Part shown: one piece after another, positions 28,169 to 35,518 of the stretch | Position numbering within the stretch: the first letter of the stretch is position 1 | Layout: every line of letters begins with the position of its first letter | NCBI RefSeq assembly: GCF_001494595.1 | Contig: NZ_LN929908.1 | Span: 2,269,716 to 2,333,715 of the forward strand | Source of the DNA: Mycobacterium sp. M26 | GTDB taxonomy: Bacteria > Actinomycetota > Actinomycetes > Mycobacteriales > Mycobacteriaceae | Length of the DNA: 64,000 nucleotides | Reading direction: 5' to 3' | Position numbers and translations under genes: made by a program | Notes under the pieces: generated by a model | Told to the model about the DNA's origin: nothing | Seen by the model: the letters and a program-made list of their open reading frames with translations, nothing else | Databases searched by the model: none

Positions 28169-28984
28169 TCAGCCCTGTGCTGAGAGGGCAAGAGGTTGCC
28201 ACTGTTCCCAGGTGTCCAGCCGGCTGGCGTATTCCGCCCGGGCCAGTGCCAGCGGGCCGGCACCGAAGAACGCCCGCAGCGGCGGATCGGGGCAGTCGAC
28301 GATATCGAGCAGCGCGGTCCCGGCAGCCTGGGGTTGACCCATCGCCGACATCCGCTCGGTGCGGTCCCGTTCGAATCTGCGGTGCTCTGCGGCGTAGGCG
28401 GGCAGCCGGACGGACTGCTGTGCCGATCCCACCCACGCGGTGTCGAAGCCGCCCGGCTCGACGAGGGTCACGCGGATGCCGAACGGTTCCACCTCCTGGG
28501 CCAGCGACTGCGAAAAGCCCTCCAGCGCCCATTTCGAAGCGTGGTAGATCCCGAGATGGGGGAACGCGGTGACCCCGCCGATCGAGGACACCTGGATCAG
28601 GTGTCCGCTGCCCTGGGCGCGCAGGTACGGCAGCGCCGCCTGGGTGATCCACAGCGCTCCCAGGAAGTTGGTGTCCATCTGATCGCGGACTTCGGATTCG
28701 GAGAGCTCTTCGACGAACCCGTACTGGCCGTAGCCGGCGTTGTTGACCACGATGTCGAGCTGCCCGAAGTGGTCGTGGGCACGGCTGACGGCGGCAAAGG
28801 CGGCATCCCGGTCGCGTACATCGAGGCGGATCGGCAGGACGGCGTCGCCGAAGTCCCGGACGAGATCGGCCAGGGCGTCGGTGTTGCGGGCCGCAGCAGC
28901 CACCCGATCACCGCGCCGCAGGGCCGCCAGCGTGAACTCCCGGCCGAGCCCGCGCGACGTTCCGGTGATGAACCAGACCCTCAT
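28169..28984 (-). CDS. Short-chain dehydrogenase/reductase
   Basis: A 271-residue SDR with TGTSRGLGREF, VVNNAGYGQYGF, the catalytic pair in GIYHASKWALEGF, and the VEPGGFDTAW loop. This subgroup often has unknown substrates. The start ATG 28984 lies 3 bases after the thioesterase stop, indicating one transcript. Confidence 0.87.
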   Translation of the reverse strand: MRVWFITGTSRGLGREFTLAALRRGDRVAAAARNTDALADLVRDFGDAVLPIRLDVRDRDAAFAAVSRAHDHFGQLDIVVNNAGYGQYGFVEELSESEVRDQMDTNFLGALWITQAALPYLRAQGSGHLIQVSSIGGVTAFPHLGIYHASKWALEGFSQSLAQEVEPFGIRVTLVEPGGFDTAWVGSAQQSVRLPAYAAEHRRFERDRTERMSAMGQPQAAGTALLDIVDCPDPPLRAFFGAGPLALARAEYASRLDTWEQWQPLALSAQG

Positions 28985-28987
28985 CGG

Positions 28988-29854
28988 TCAGGCGCTTCGC
29001 TTGGTGAACAGCTCGGCCCCGGGCGCGGACACCGGCGCGGTCCCACCGAAGTCGATGCGGGCCGCCGGGTTGGCGATCGCGGTCACCAGTCCAGTGCCGA
29101 AGGGGCCGCTCTCATCGAACAAGGTGGCGTTGCCCACCGAGATGCCGTCGGCCGACCAGTGCGAATCAGCCTGAATACCAAGGTGTTCGCTGCGCGGCAG
29201 CCGCGACAGCGCCACCGTCAGGTCGCCGTTGATGTAGCCGATACCCTCGGTGCCGAGGTTGGTGACGAGGTTGGTCGCCGCCTCGGCGACGATCACTGAG
29301 CGAACGAACGGGCTGGTGCGACGGCCGGCCACGACATCGCAGCCGCGATAGTAGGCCCGCTTGCGCTGGACGTTCTGATGATGCACGCCCATCGGGCTCC
29401 AGCCCACCTCCTCGCTGCCCACGTACACGTCGTCGCCGGATGCGTCGCGGGGCGGCTCGAAGGACGACTCGGTGGTCCACTCCAGACCGCCCGGGGCGCC
29501 CGAGATCAGGTACTGCAGCATGGTCGCTCGCGCGACCAGTCTGCCGTCCTGCACCACATCGCATTCGCTGCTGCGCATCCGCCTGCCGTCCCGAAGGACA
29601 CGGGTGTGCACGGTGGTCGGTGCCGAGGTCGCGGGCCGGAGCAGGTCGATGGTGAACCGGGACGGCAGCAGGTCGGTCGCACCGAACCTGTCGTCCAGTG
29701 CCCAGGCGGCCAGTCCGGCGACCGCGGGTCCACTGAGCACTCCGTCCCCCCAGTACCCGGCGGCGACCGGAGTGGGGCGGAAGGTGTCCGGGCCGGACGC
29801 CACGAAGTAGGTGGGGGAGTTCGCCGGGGTGCCGACGCTGACGAGTGGAGCCAT
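28988..29854 (-). CDS. Acyl-CoA thioesterase-like double-hotdog protein
   Basis: A 288-residue protein of the TesB-like thioesterase-superfamily form. The N-terminal hotdog has GDGVLSGPAVAGLAAWALDD and FTIDLLRPAT; the C-terminal one has GIGYINGDLTVALSRLP and GISVGNATLFDESGPFGTG near the end, which aligns with the active-site ending. ATG 29854 is used. It is coupled to the downstream SDR by a 3-base gap and separated from the upstream SDR by 135 bases. Confidence 0.8.
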   Translation of the reverse strand: MAPLVSVGTPANSPTYFVASGPDTFRPTPVAAGYWGDGVLSGPAVAGLAAWALDDRFGATDLLPSRFTIDLLRPATSAPTTVHTRVLRDGRRMRSSECDVVQDGRLVARATMLQYLISGAPGGLEWTTESSFEPPRDASGDDVYVGSEEVGWSPMGVHHQNVQRKRAYYRGCDVVAGRRTSPFVRSVIVAEAATNLVTNLGTEGIGYINGDLTVALSRLPRSEHLGIQADSHWSADGISVGNATLFDESGPFGTGLVTAIANPAARIDFGGTAPVSAPGAELFTKRSA

Positions 29855-29989
29855 GGTGCAGTCCTTCGTGCGGGGGGCCGCTGCCTGTTCAACGTGCCCT
29901 GCGTCACTATGGCGCGGTCAACCGCCCGACACCGTCCCCCGGCCGGACCGACTTGAGGTGGACCTGCGCGTCCCCCGATCGGAGGACGG

Positions 29990-30787
29990 CTACTGCTCGC
30001 CGAGGCCCATCATCTCGGTGACGCCGTGATCACGGCCTGCCGTGTAACCGCCATCGACGGCGATCGCCTGCCCGCTGACGAAACTGGCATCCGGCGAGAC
30101 CAGGAACGCCGCGACCGCCGCCACCTCGTCGGGCCTGCCGAAGCGGCGAAGTTTGTGCTCGTGGCGCAGCCCCTCCCGGGAATGCTCCAGCCCGGGCAGG
30201 CCGATCACCGATTCCAGTAGAGGGGTCTCGATGAATCCCGGGCAGATGGCGTTGGCCCGAATTCCGCTGGGGCCGTAGTCGATCGCGATGTTCTTGGTCA
30301 GCAGGACGACACCGCCCTTGGAGGCGTTGTAGGAACTGCCGCCGGCGGTACCTTCCAGACCCTCGATACTGGCGAGGTTCACGATCGATCCGCGCTCGCC
30401 CTCGGCGCGGTCCTGCTGGGTCATCTGGGTCAGCGCCGCCCGGTTCACCACGAAGGTGCCCTTCAGGTTGATCCCCAGCACCCGGTCCCATTCCTCGTCG
30501 GGGACCAGGTGCACTGGACCGCCGCCGGCCACCCCCGCGGAGTGCACCACGCCGTCGAGACGTCCCGCGGCCGCCACCACATCGGCGACAGCGGCGGCAA
30601 CGGCCTCAGCGTCGAGCACGTCGGCCTGCCGGTAGGCACTGATCCCCGCCGGGGCGTCCGCGGCGAGGTCGATACCCACCACGGTCGCACCCGCGGCCAG
30701 CAGTCGCTCGACGGTGGCCAGCCCGATTCCGGAGGCCGCACCGGTGACCAGAATGCCCTTGCCCTGTAAGCCTTGCGCTGTGCTCAA
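29990..30787 (-). CDS. Short-chain dehydrogenase/reductase (FabG-like)
   Basis: A 265-residue SDR. TGAASGIGLAT, VHSAGVAGGG (Ser in place of the usual Asn in NAG), SSYNASKGGVVLLT with the catalytic Tyr and Lys, and the C-terminal SFVSGQAIAVDGGYTAG show a FabG-type enzyme. The start is TTG 30787, preceded by AAAGGA at good spacing; no ATG or GTG is available nearby. It lies 59 bases after the alpha/beta hydrolase. Confidence 0.85.
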   Translation of the reverse strand: MSTAQGLQGKGILVTGAASGIGLATVERLLAAGATVVGIDLAADAPAGISAYRQADVLDAEAVAAAVADVVAAAGRLDGVVHSAGVAGGGPVHLVPDEEWDRVLGINLKGTFVVNRAALTQMTQQDRAEGERGSIVNLASIEGLEGTAGGSSYNASKGGVVLLTKNIAIDYGPSGIRANAICPGFIETPLLESVIGLPGLEHSREGLRHEHKLRRFGRPDEVAAVAAFLVSPDASFVSGQAIAVDGGYTAGRDHGVTEMMGLGEQ

Positions 30788-30846
30788 CGTCGGATCCTTT
30801 CGTGGCCCGGGACGGCCCGGTGATCAAGATGCCAGACGTCCTGGGA

Positions 30847-31725
30847 TCAGTCGAAGAACTGTCCCAGTCGTTCGGCGATCGCCGCCGGGCTTCCGCCCTG
30901 GTCCTGCGCCGCACCGTGGTTCGCCCCGGGCACGTCCACAGCGCGGGCGTGGGGGAGCACTCCCAGCAGGGCATCGCGGGTCGCGGTGAACAGTGGTGGT
31001 GCGCCGGTGCCGCACATCAGCAGACATTCGGCGAGCACGCCGCTGTAGTAGTCGATGGTGTCCTCGGTGGCCGCGACCACCTTGAGTTCCGGGATGAGCG
31101 CGGGCACCAGATCGCGCAGTGCTACGCGGTCGCCTCGCGCGGCCAGCGCATCCAGAGCCAGCAGCACCCGGCATACCGCCGGCGTGGTCAGAACCCGGCC
31201 CAGTGCCCGGTAGGGAGCGGAAACAGTCTGTGTCCGAGGATCATTCGCGGCATCGGCGGCCAGGCTCGACATGGCCGTTGCAAGGTCACCACTGGCGATC
31301 AGGTACTCGGCGCGGGCGATGGTCGCCCTGAACTCGGGCAATCCGGGCTGACCGACGAACAGGACCGGCTCGAAGACGGCGACTTTGCGGATCTGGGGGA
31401 GCGCGGCCGCGCCGTGGAGGGCGAACAGGCCGCCGTCGGCAGTGCCGAAGACGCGTTCGGCACCGGTGGCCGCCACGATCGCGGCAAGGTCCTCATCCTC
31501 CCGCTCGATGCAGTAGTCGGGTCCGTAGGGTCCGCTCATCCCGCGGCCGCGCCGGTCGGGGATACAGACCGTGAAGCGGTCAGCTAGTGCCGCACCCAGC
31601 GTGCGGTAGTGCTGGGAGGCCAGGGCACCGCCGTGGAGGATCAACACGGCGGGTCCCGAGCCCATTTGCCGGAAGCCGATGGTCGTGCCGTCGCGCGACG
31701 TCACCGACTTCCAGATGGTGTCCAC
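30847..31725 (-). CDS. Alpha/beta hydrolase-fold protein lacking the nucleophile serine
   Basis: A 292-residue alpha/beta-hydrolase. The oxyanion strand AVLILHGGALAS and the DRRGRGMSG turn are normal, and a histidine is present in VPGANHGAA near the C-terminus. The nucleophile elbow reads VFGTADGGL: Ala96 sits where Gly-x-Ser-x-Gly requires Ser. The protein may be catalytically dead or use another residue. It starts 6 bases after the stop of the nitronate monooxygenase gene, so both are co-transcribed. Confidence 0.8.
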   Translation of the reverse strand: MDTIWKSVTSRDGTTIGFRQMGSGPAVLILHGGALASQHYRTLGAALADRFTVCIPDRRGRGMSGPYGPDYCIEREDEDLAAIVAATGAERVFGTADGGLFALHGAAALPQIRKVAVFEPVLFVGQPGLPEFRATIARAEYLIASGDLATAMSSLAADAANDPRTQTVSAPYRALGRVLTTPAVCRVLLALDALAARGDRVALRDLVPALIPELKVVAATEDTIDYYSGVLAECLLMCGTGAPPLFTATRDALLGVLPHARAVDVPGANHGAAQDQGGSPAAIAERLGQFFD

Positions 31726-31731
31726 GGGATG

Positions 31732-32646
31732 TCAGGCCAGTCGGTCGGCGGCCGCGGCCAGTTCCTTCTGTGCATCGGCCCAGGTGCTGCGGATGATGTC
31801 GGCGACCGGGGCGATCTCCTCGATGCGGGAGGACACCTGGCCGGTGTTGGCGACGCTGGCGTCCATGTCACCCCCGAAGTACAGCTCGGTGATGGCGCCG
31901 AGTAGGGGCGAACCGTCGTGGTCAGCGACGCGGCGGGCCAGACCGGTCCGCAGCACGCGCATGGTCGGGTTGCCCGGGATGTCGAGCAGCACCGTGCCGG
32001 CGTCATCGGCGGCCACGATCGCCTCCTTGAAATTCGCGTGCACGGCGGATTCTCGGCTGGCCAGCATGCGGGTGCCCATCTGGACGCCCTCGGCACCCAG
32101 CACGACGGCAGCCGCCGCGGACCGGGCATCACAGATCCCGCCGGCCGCGATGAGCGGCAGATCGACGTGTTCGGCCACCAGCGGAAGCAAGACCATCGTC
32201 GACGCCGCGAGGGCGGATTTGAACCCGCCGCCTTCCACCCCCTCGACAACCAGGGCATCCACCCCGGCGTCGACCGCCTTGCGGGCACCGGCCAGCGAAC
32301 CCACCACGTGCACCACGATCATCCCGGCGTCGTGCAGCCGGTCGGTGAACAGTTTCGGGTCACCGGCGGAGGTGAAGACGTGCCGGACGTCGGCCGCGGC
32401 GAGCACGTCGACGATCGACGGGTCGCGCTTCCAGCCTTGGATCATCAGGTTGGCCGCCACCGGCCGGTCCGTCAGCTCGCGCACCCGCAGCAGGTCGGCG
32501 CGGCCGTCTTCGGTCAGCGTCTCGATCATGCCCAGACCACCCGCCTGCGACACCGCGGCGGCCAGCTCCGCACGGGCGATGTAGGTCATCGGGGCCTGGA
32601 CGACGGGGTAGGCGATATCGAACAAGCGCTGAATCCGGTTGGGCAC
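31732..32646 (-). CDS. Nitronate monooxygenase / 2-nitropropane dioxygenase family protein
   Basis: A 304-residue FMN-binding TIM-barrel. VVQAPMTYIA at the start, VVEGVEGGGFKS (the EGxExGGH-like substrate loop), LIAAGGICDARSAAAAVVLGAEGVQMGTRML for FMN phosphate binding all match the family. Members oxidise nitroalkanes or related nitronates or act as enoyl reductase-like proteins. It begins at GTG 32646 and is the first gene of a minus-strand run ending at 27362. Confidence 0.87.
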   Translation of the reverse strand: MPNRIQRLFDIAYPVVQAPMTYIARAELAAAVSQAGGLGMIETLTEDGRADLLRVRELTDRPVAANLMIQGWKRDPSIVDVLAAADVRHVFTSAGDPKLFTDRLHDAGMIVVHVVGSLAGARKAVDAGVDALVVEGVEGGGFKSALAASTMVLLPLVAEHVDLPLIAAGGICDARSAAAAVVLGAEGVQMGTRMLASRESAVHANFKEAIVAADDAGTVLLDIPGNPTMRVLRTGLARRVADHDGSPLLGAITELYFGGDMDASVANTGQVSSRIEEIAPVADIIRSTWADAQKELAAAADRLA

Positions 32647-32779
32647 GCCTCATCTCAGCACACCCCCGCGAGCGGCCACGACGTAACAGGTCGGCCGATA
32701 TGTGCGACGATGCCGATAGAGTTCGCTGACGTCGTGCCCACTGCAAGTCCCGGCGAGCCCAACAGAGAGGACCGCCGGA

Positions 32780-33397
32780 TTGAAGACCGATCGGCATCGC
32801 ACCGTCACGTTTCCGCTGGCCGGCGCATTCGCGCTTGCCGTGGCGCTCACCGCGTCCGTCCCGGCCGGCGCTGACCCTGCCGATCCCGCTCCCGCACCCG
32901 TCACGACCGTGGCCGACGCTCCGCCACCGCCCCCGGTTCCCGGCGACGGCGCCTCGATGACACCGAACCAGCCTGCGGCCGCCCCCGCCGATCCCGCCGC
33001 ACCGCCGGCTCCGGTGTTCCGGCAGGAGGTTCCTGAGATCGCCAACCCCACCTACGGGTCCGGCGGTGGAGTTCTGGGCACCCTCAAAGACTTGTGGCAC
33101 CAGGCGCAGAACCCGTACTACGCGCCCGACGAAGTAGCGGGCGGAGGTTCGGTCGCACCGCCGCCCGGTGCCGGACCGGCACCCGCGCTGCCGCCGGGAT
33201 ACGTCTCGATCAACGCACCCGGCTCGGAGACCCCGGCCAGTTCCACCGGCGGTGCCGGACCGGCGACCGGCCGTCCCGCGTTGCCGCCCGGCTACTACTC
33301 GACGAGCGGACCTCCGCCGCCGGGCTATGAGTACAACGCCGGACCGGGATCTCCTGCGGCGCCGACCACGACCGCGGTGCCCGCACCTACTCCCTAG
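32780..33397 (+). CDS. Secreted Pro/Ala-rich protein
   Basis: A 205-residue exported protein with a signal peptide (FPLAGAFALAVALTASVPAGA before DPADPAPAP) and a low-complexity mature part rich in Pro, Ala and Gly. A repeated unit of the form ALPPGY appears twice (about 145 and 168), followed by PPPGYEY. This resembles the Apa-type mannosylated secreted proteins in composition only. The start is TTG 32780, after GAGAGG; no other start fits the signal peptide. Confidence 0.72.
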   Translation: MKTDRHRTVTFPLAGAFALAVALTASVPAGADPADPAPAPVTTVADAPPPPPVPGDGASMTPNQPAAAPADPAAPPAPVFRQEVPEIANPTYGSGGGVLGTLKDLWHQAQNPYYAPDEVAGGGSVAPPPGAGPAPALPPGYVSINAPGSETPASSTGGAGPATGRPALPPGYYSTSGPPPPGYEYNAGPGSPAAPTTTAVPAPTP

Positions 33398-33422
33398 CGG
33401 AAGGCTTGTGCCGCAGCGGTTT

Positions 33423-33998
33423 TCAAGACCAGCGCGCCGCCAGCGGTTCGGGCGCCCACGACGGCCAGCGGGGCGCGCCGATCAACTCCCCTCCGGAGAC
33501 CTGGGCGATGATGCGCGGCCCGGCCAACCGGCTGTTGTCGTAGGTGGTCGCCGTGTCAGCGCGAACCATGGCAGTGGCGACCAAGCCCACCAGTCGCTGA
33601 TGGCGCTGGCGAATCTTGTCCTCGGGCACATGGTGTCCACCGGCCCGGACCCGATGGATCACCCGCTCGACGGCCAGGTTCTCCGGGACGAGCACGACGT
33701 GCACCACCACGATGAAGCCGGCCGACTGTGCTTCGGTCAGCAGGTCGAGTTTGGACGGGTGGGAGAACACTGTCTCGGCGATGAAGGAGCGACCGCGGGA
33801 GATCAGCGCTGACCGGGTGGCGGCAGCGATCGTGGCCGCCTCATAGGAGTGCGCGGCGGGATCCTGCGGCCAGCGCCGTTTGGCGATCTCGTCGGCGTTG
33901 ACCACCACGCTGGCGGGCAGCAATGGGGACAACGTCAACGCGATGAAGGTGGACTTGCCGGCGCCATTCGGGCCGACGACGAGATCGAGCCGCTTCAT
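33423..33998 (-). CDS. Zeta-type toxin, P-loop kinase
   Basis: A 191-residue P-loop protein. Walker A is GPNGAGKST (9-17), followed by VNADEIAKRRW, with the downstream AETVFSHPSKLDLL motif typical of the zeta-toxin/UDP-N-acetylglucosamine kinase group. In known systems the zeta kinase phosphorylates a cell-wall precursor and is held by an epsilon-type or other antitoxin. The start ATG 33998 lies 16 bases after the antitoxin stop. The layout resembles Rv0366c-Rv0367c of M. tuberculosis. Toxicity is inferred from family. Confidence 0.82.
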   Translation of the reverse strand: MKRLDLVVGPNGAGKSTFIALTLSPLLPASVVVNADEIAKRRWPQDPAAHSYEAATIAAATRSALISRGRSFIAETVFSHPSKLDLLTEAQSAGFIVVVHVVLVPENLAVERVIHRVRAGGHHVPEDKIRQRHQRLVGLVATAMVRADTATTYDNSRLAGPRIIAQVSGGELIGAPRWPSWAPEPLAARWS

Positions 33999-34014
33999 GG
34001 AGTGACGGGGCCGA

Positions 34015-34404
34015 TCAACTGTCCTGGGACAGCACCACCGAGGTCCCGTCCGGGCGGTATTCGACGATCTCACCGGCGTCGTCGAGCGCCACCGTGGTCA
34101 CGCCGCCGGCGGCCAGCATGTGACCGTAATGCGTACGGGTGAGGTTCTCCTCGATCGCCGCGCTGATCTCAGAGTTGAACACCACACCCTCTTCGACCGT
34201 CAGATCGGCGAGATCGAGCTCGCCCGCCAGTGCTGCCTCGACGCGGCGCCGGGCGGCCGTGTGCTGGCTGGACACCGCCCGGCCCACCCGGGCCCAGTGA
34301 TCTAGCTGCTGCTTGGCCGAGCGGCTTTGGCGTGCGCCTTCCGCGGCTGCGCTGTCGACCAGGTCGGCAGCCATCCGAATGACGCGATCCGCGGTATCAG
34401 CCAT
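34015..34404 (-). CDS. Antitoxin partner of the zeta-type toxin (ParD/TA_inclu-like)
   Basis: A 129-residue protein encoded immediately upstream of the kinase. Its N-terminal half is helical (ADRVIRMAADLVDSAAAEGA then SAKQQLDHWARVGRAV) and has the look of a DNA-binding antitoxin; the C-terminal half ends in the short strand-rich EYRPDGTSVVLSQ. A GGAGGG ribosome site precedes ATG 34404. The palindromic repeats just upstream are the likely autoregulatory sites. Function is inferred from context and similarity of layout to Rv0367c. Confidence 0.72.
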   Translation of the reverse strand: MADTADRVIRMAADLVDSAAAEGARQSRSAKQQLDHWARVGRAVSSQHTAARRRVEAALAGELDLADLTVEEGVVFNSEISAAIEENLTRTHYGHMLAAGGVTTVALDDAGEIVEYRPDGTSVVLSQDS

Positions 34405-34414
34405 CACACCCTCC

Positions 34415-34453
34415 GTGTAGCAATTCGTAACAAAGTGTAGCAGTCTGCTACAC
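34415..34453. promoter_or_regulatory. Operator of the zeta toxin-antitoxin operon
   Basis: A perfect 19-base palindrome: arms GTGTAGCAG (34435-34443) and CTGCTACAC (34445-34453) around one central T. A third half-site, GTGTAGCAA, starts at 34415, exactly 20 bases (two helical turns) from the first arm, and lies 11 bases before the antitoxin start. Such repeats are typical of antitoxin-bound operators. Confidence 0.65.
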
Positions 34454-34470
34454 GGACGGGTGGCGGCCGA

Positions 34471-35124
34471 TTACGAGGCGCTGAGGATCTTGATCGCGAA
34501 GATCAAGGTGTCACCGGGGGCGATCCCGGCACGGGGCTCGCCATCGGGGTAGCCGTCGGCCGACGTCATGGCCACCGCCACGGTGGAGCCGACCTTCTGG
34601 CCCGCGATGGCCTTCTGGAAGCCCTTCACCACACCGTCGAGTGGGAAGTCGGCGGGCTCACCGCGTTCGTAGGCGCTGTCGAACACCGACCCGTCGCGCC
34701 CATTGACACCCATGTAGCAGACCGAGACGGTCGCAGTCGGCGCGACGACAGGACCGTCGCCGGCGGTGAGGGTGTGTACCTGGGTTTCGGAGACGCTGAA
34801 GGGCGCAGTGACCTTGATGTAGGGCGCCGTGGTGTCGGTGGATCCGGTGACCGCGACGCTGCCGGTGGCACCGGACAGCGTCCACTCCGGGGTGGGAGCA
34901 CTTGCCGGTGCCGCCGACGGGCACCCGCCGGACGCGGCCGGCGGAGCCTCGGGCATCGAGGAGGACAGCGCGTCGGCGATCGATGACGACGTCGTCGATG
35001 ACGCCGAGGATGTCGAGGCGGTTTCGGAGTTGGAGCCACATGCGGTGAGTGTCATGCCAAGCGCGACGGCACAGGCGGCCAGCGCGGCAGAAGAAGATCC
35101 ACGGGAGAAGTTCACGGTCGCCAC
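34471..35124 (-). CDS. FKBP-type peptidyl-prolyl isomerase, lipoprotein
   Basis: A 217-residue exported protein. The signal peptide ends in a lipobox, MTLTACGSN, so Cys would be lipidated. A Ser/Thr-rich linker of about 40 residues leads to an FKBP domain with TAGDGPVVAPTATVSVCYMG, DGSVFDSAYERG, FPLDGVVKGFQKAIAGQKVGS and the C-terminal GDTLIFAIKIL strand. It probably helps fold secreted proteins at the outer face of the membrane. The start is taken as GTG 35124; GTG 35115 is an alternative. Confidence 0.83.
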   Translation of the reverse strand: MATVNFSRGSSSAALAACAVALGMTLTACGSNSETASTSSASSTTSSSIADALSSSMPEAPPAASGGCPSAAPASAPTPEWTLSGATGSVAVTGSTDTTAPYIKVTAPFSVSETQVHTLTAGDGPVVAPTATVSVCYMGVNGRDGSVFDSAYERGEPADFPLDGVVKGFQKAIAGQKVGSTVAVAMTSADGYPDGEPRAGIAPGDTLIFAIKILSAS

Positions 35125-35191
35125 GCTACAGCCACCCGGGCCGGCAGCGACCTGCTGCCCCCGCGGCCGGATCAGGTGCGCACAACGAAAT

Positions 35192-35209
35192 TGTGCACAG
35201 TCGTGCACA
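35192..35209. repeat. Inverted repeat TGTGCAC-AGTC-GTGCACA
   Basis: Two 7-base arms that are exact reverse complements around a 4-base centre. A related GTGCGCACAA lies just to the left. The position upstream of both the FKBP gene and the beta-helix gene suits an operator. Confidence 0.5.
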
Positions 35210-35254
35210 TACAGCGAAGCGAGTGCTGGCAAACATCTCGGGTTCTGTTCTGCA

Positions 35255-35286
35255 TATTTGCCGAATTGTCGCGGATTCGGCAAATA
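35255..35286. repeat. Perfect 12-base inverted repeat with 8-base centre
   Basis: Arms TATTTGCCGAAT (35255-35266) and ATTCGGCAAATA (35275-35286) are exact reverse complements around TGTCGCGG. It could be an operator or an RNA hairpin. It lies about 230 bases before the beta-helix start. Confidence 0.55.
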
Positions 35287-35518
35287 AATCCTTCTACGTA
35301 CGCGTCAATACCCGCGGTCCGCTTAGTGCTTCCCCGGAACAGACAATGTGCGAAATCGCTTGATGAACAAGGGCTTCGGTGGCCCAATTCGGGTCCGGAC
35401 CAGACGCCCGCGGTTCAGATTATTTTCACCAATTCACGCTGCACCGCGAACTCTGCTGAGTTATCTTTCGCCCGTTAGCGTTTGATGCCACAAATAACTG
35501 CACAGTAGGGGAAGCGCA

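Larger units (their letters stand above)
35125..35518. promoter_or_regulatory. A+T-rich regulatory region upstream of the beta-helix gene
   Basis: About 390 bases that are visibly richer in A and T than the flanks, with no convincing gene on either strand. It holds two perfect inverted repeats (35192-35209 and 35255-35286), listed separately. The density of structure, the long leader and the change in composition suggest a complex promoter or recently acquired DNA. Confidence 0.45.
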
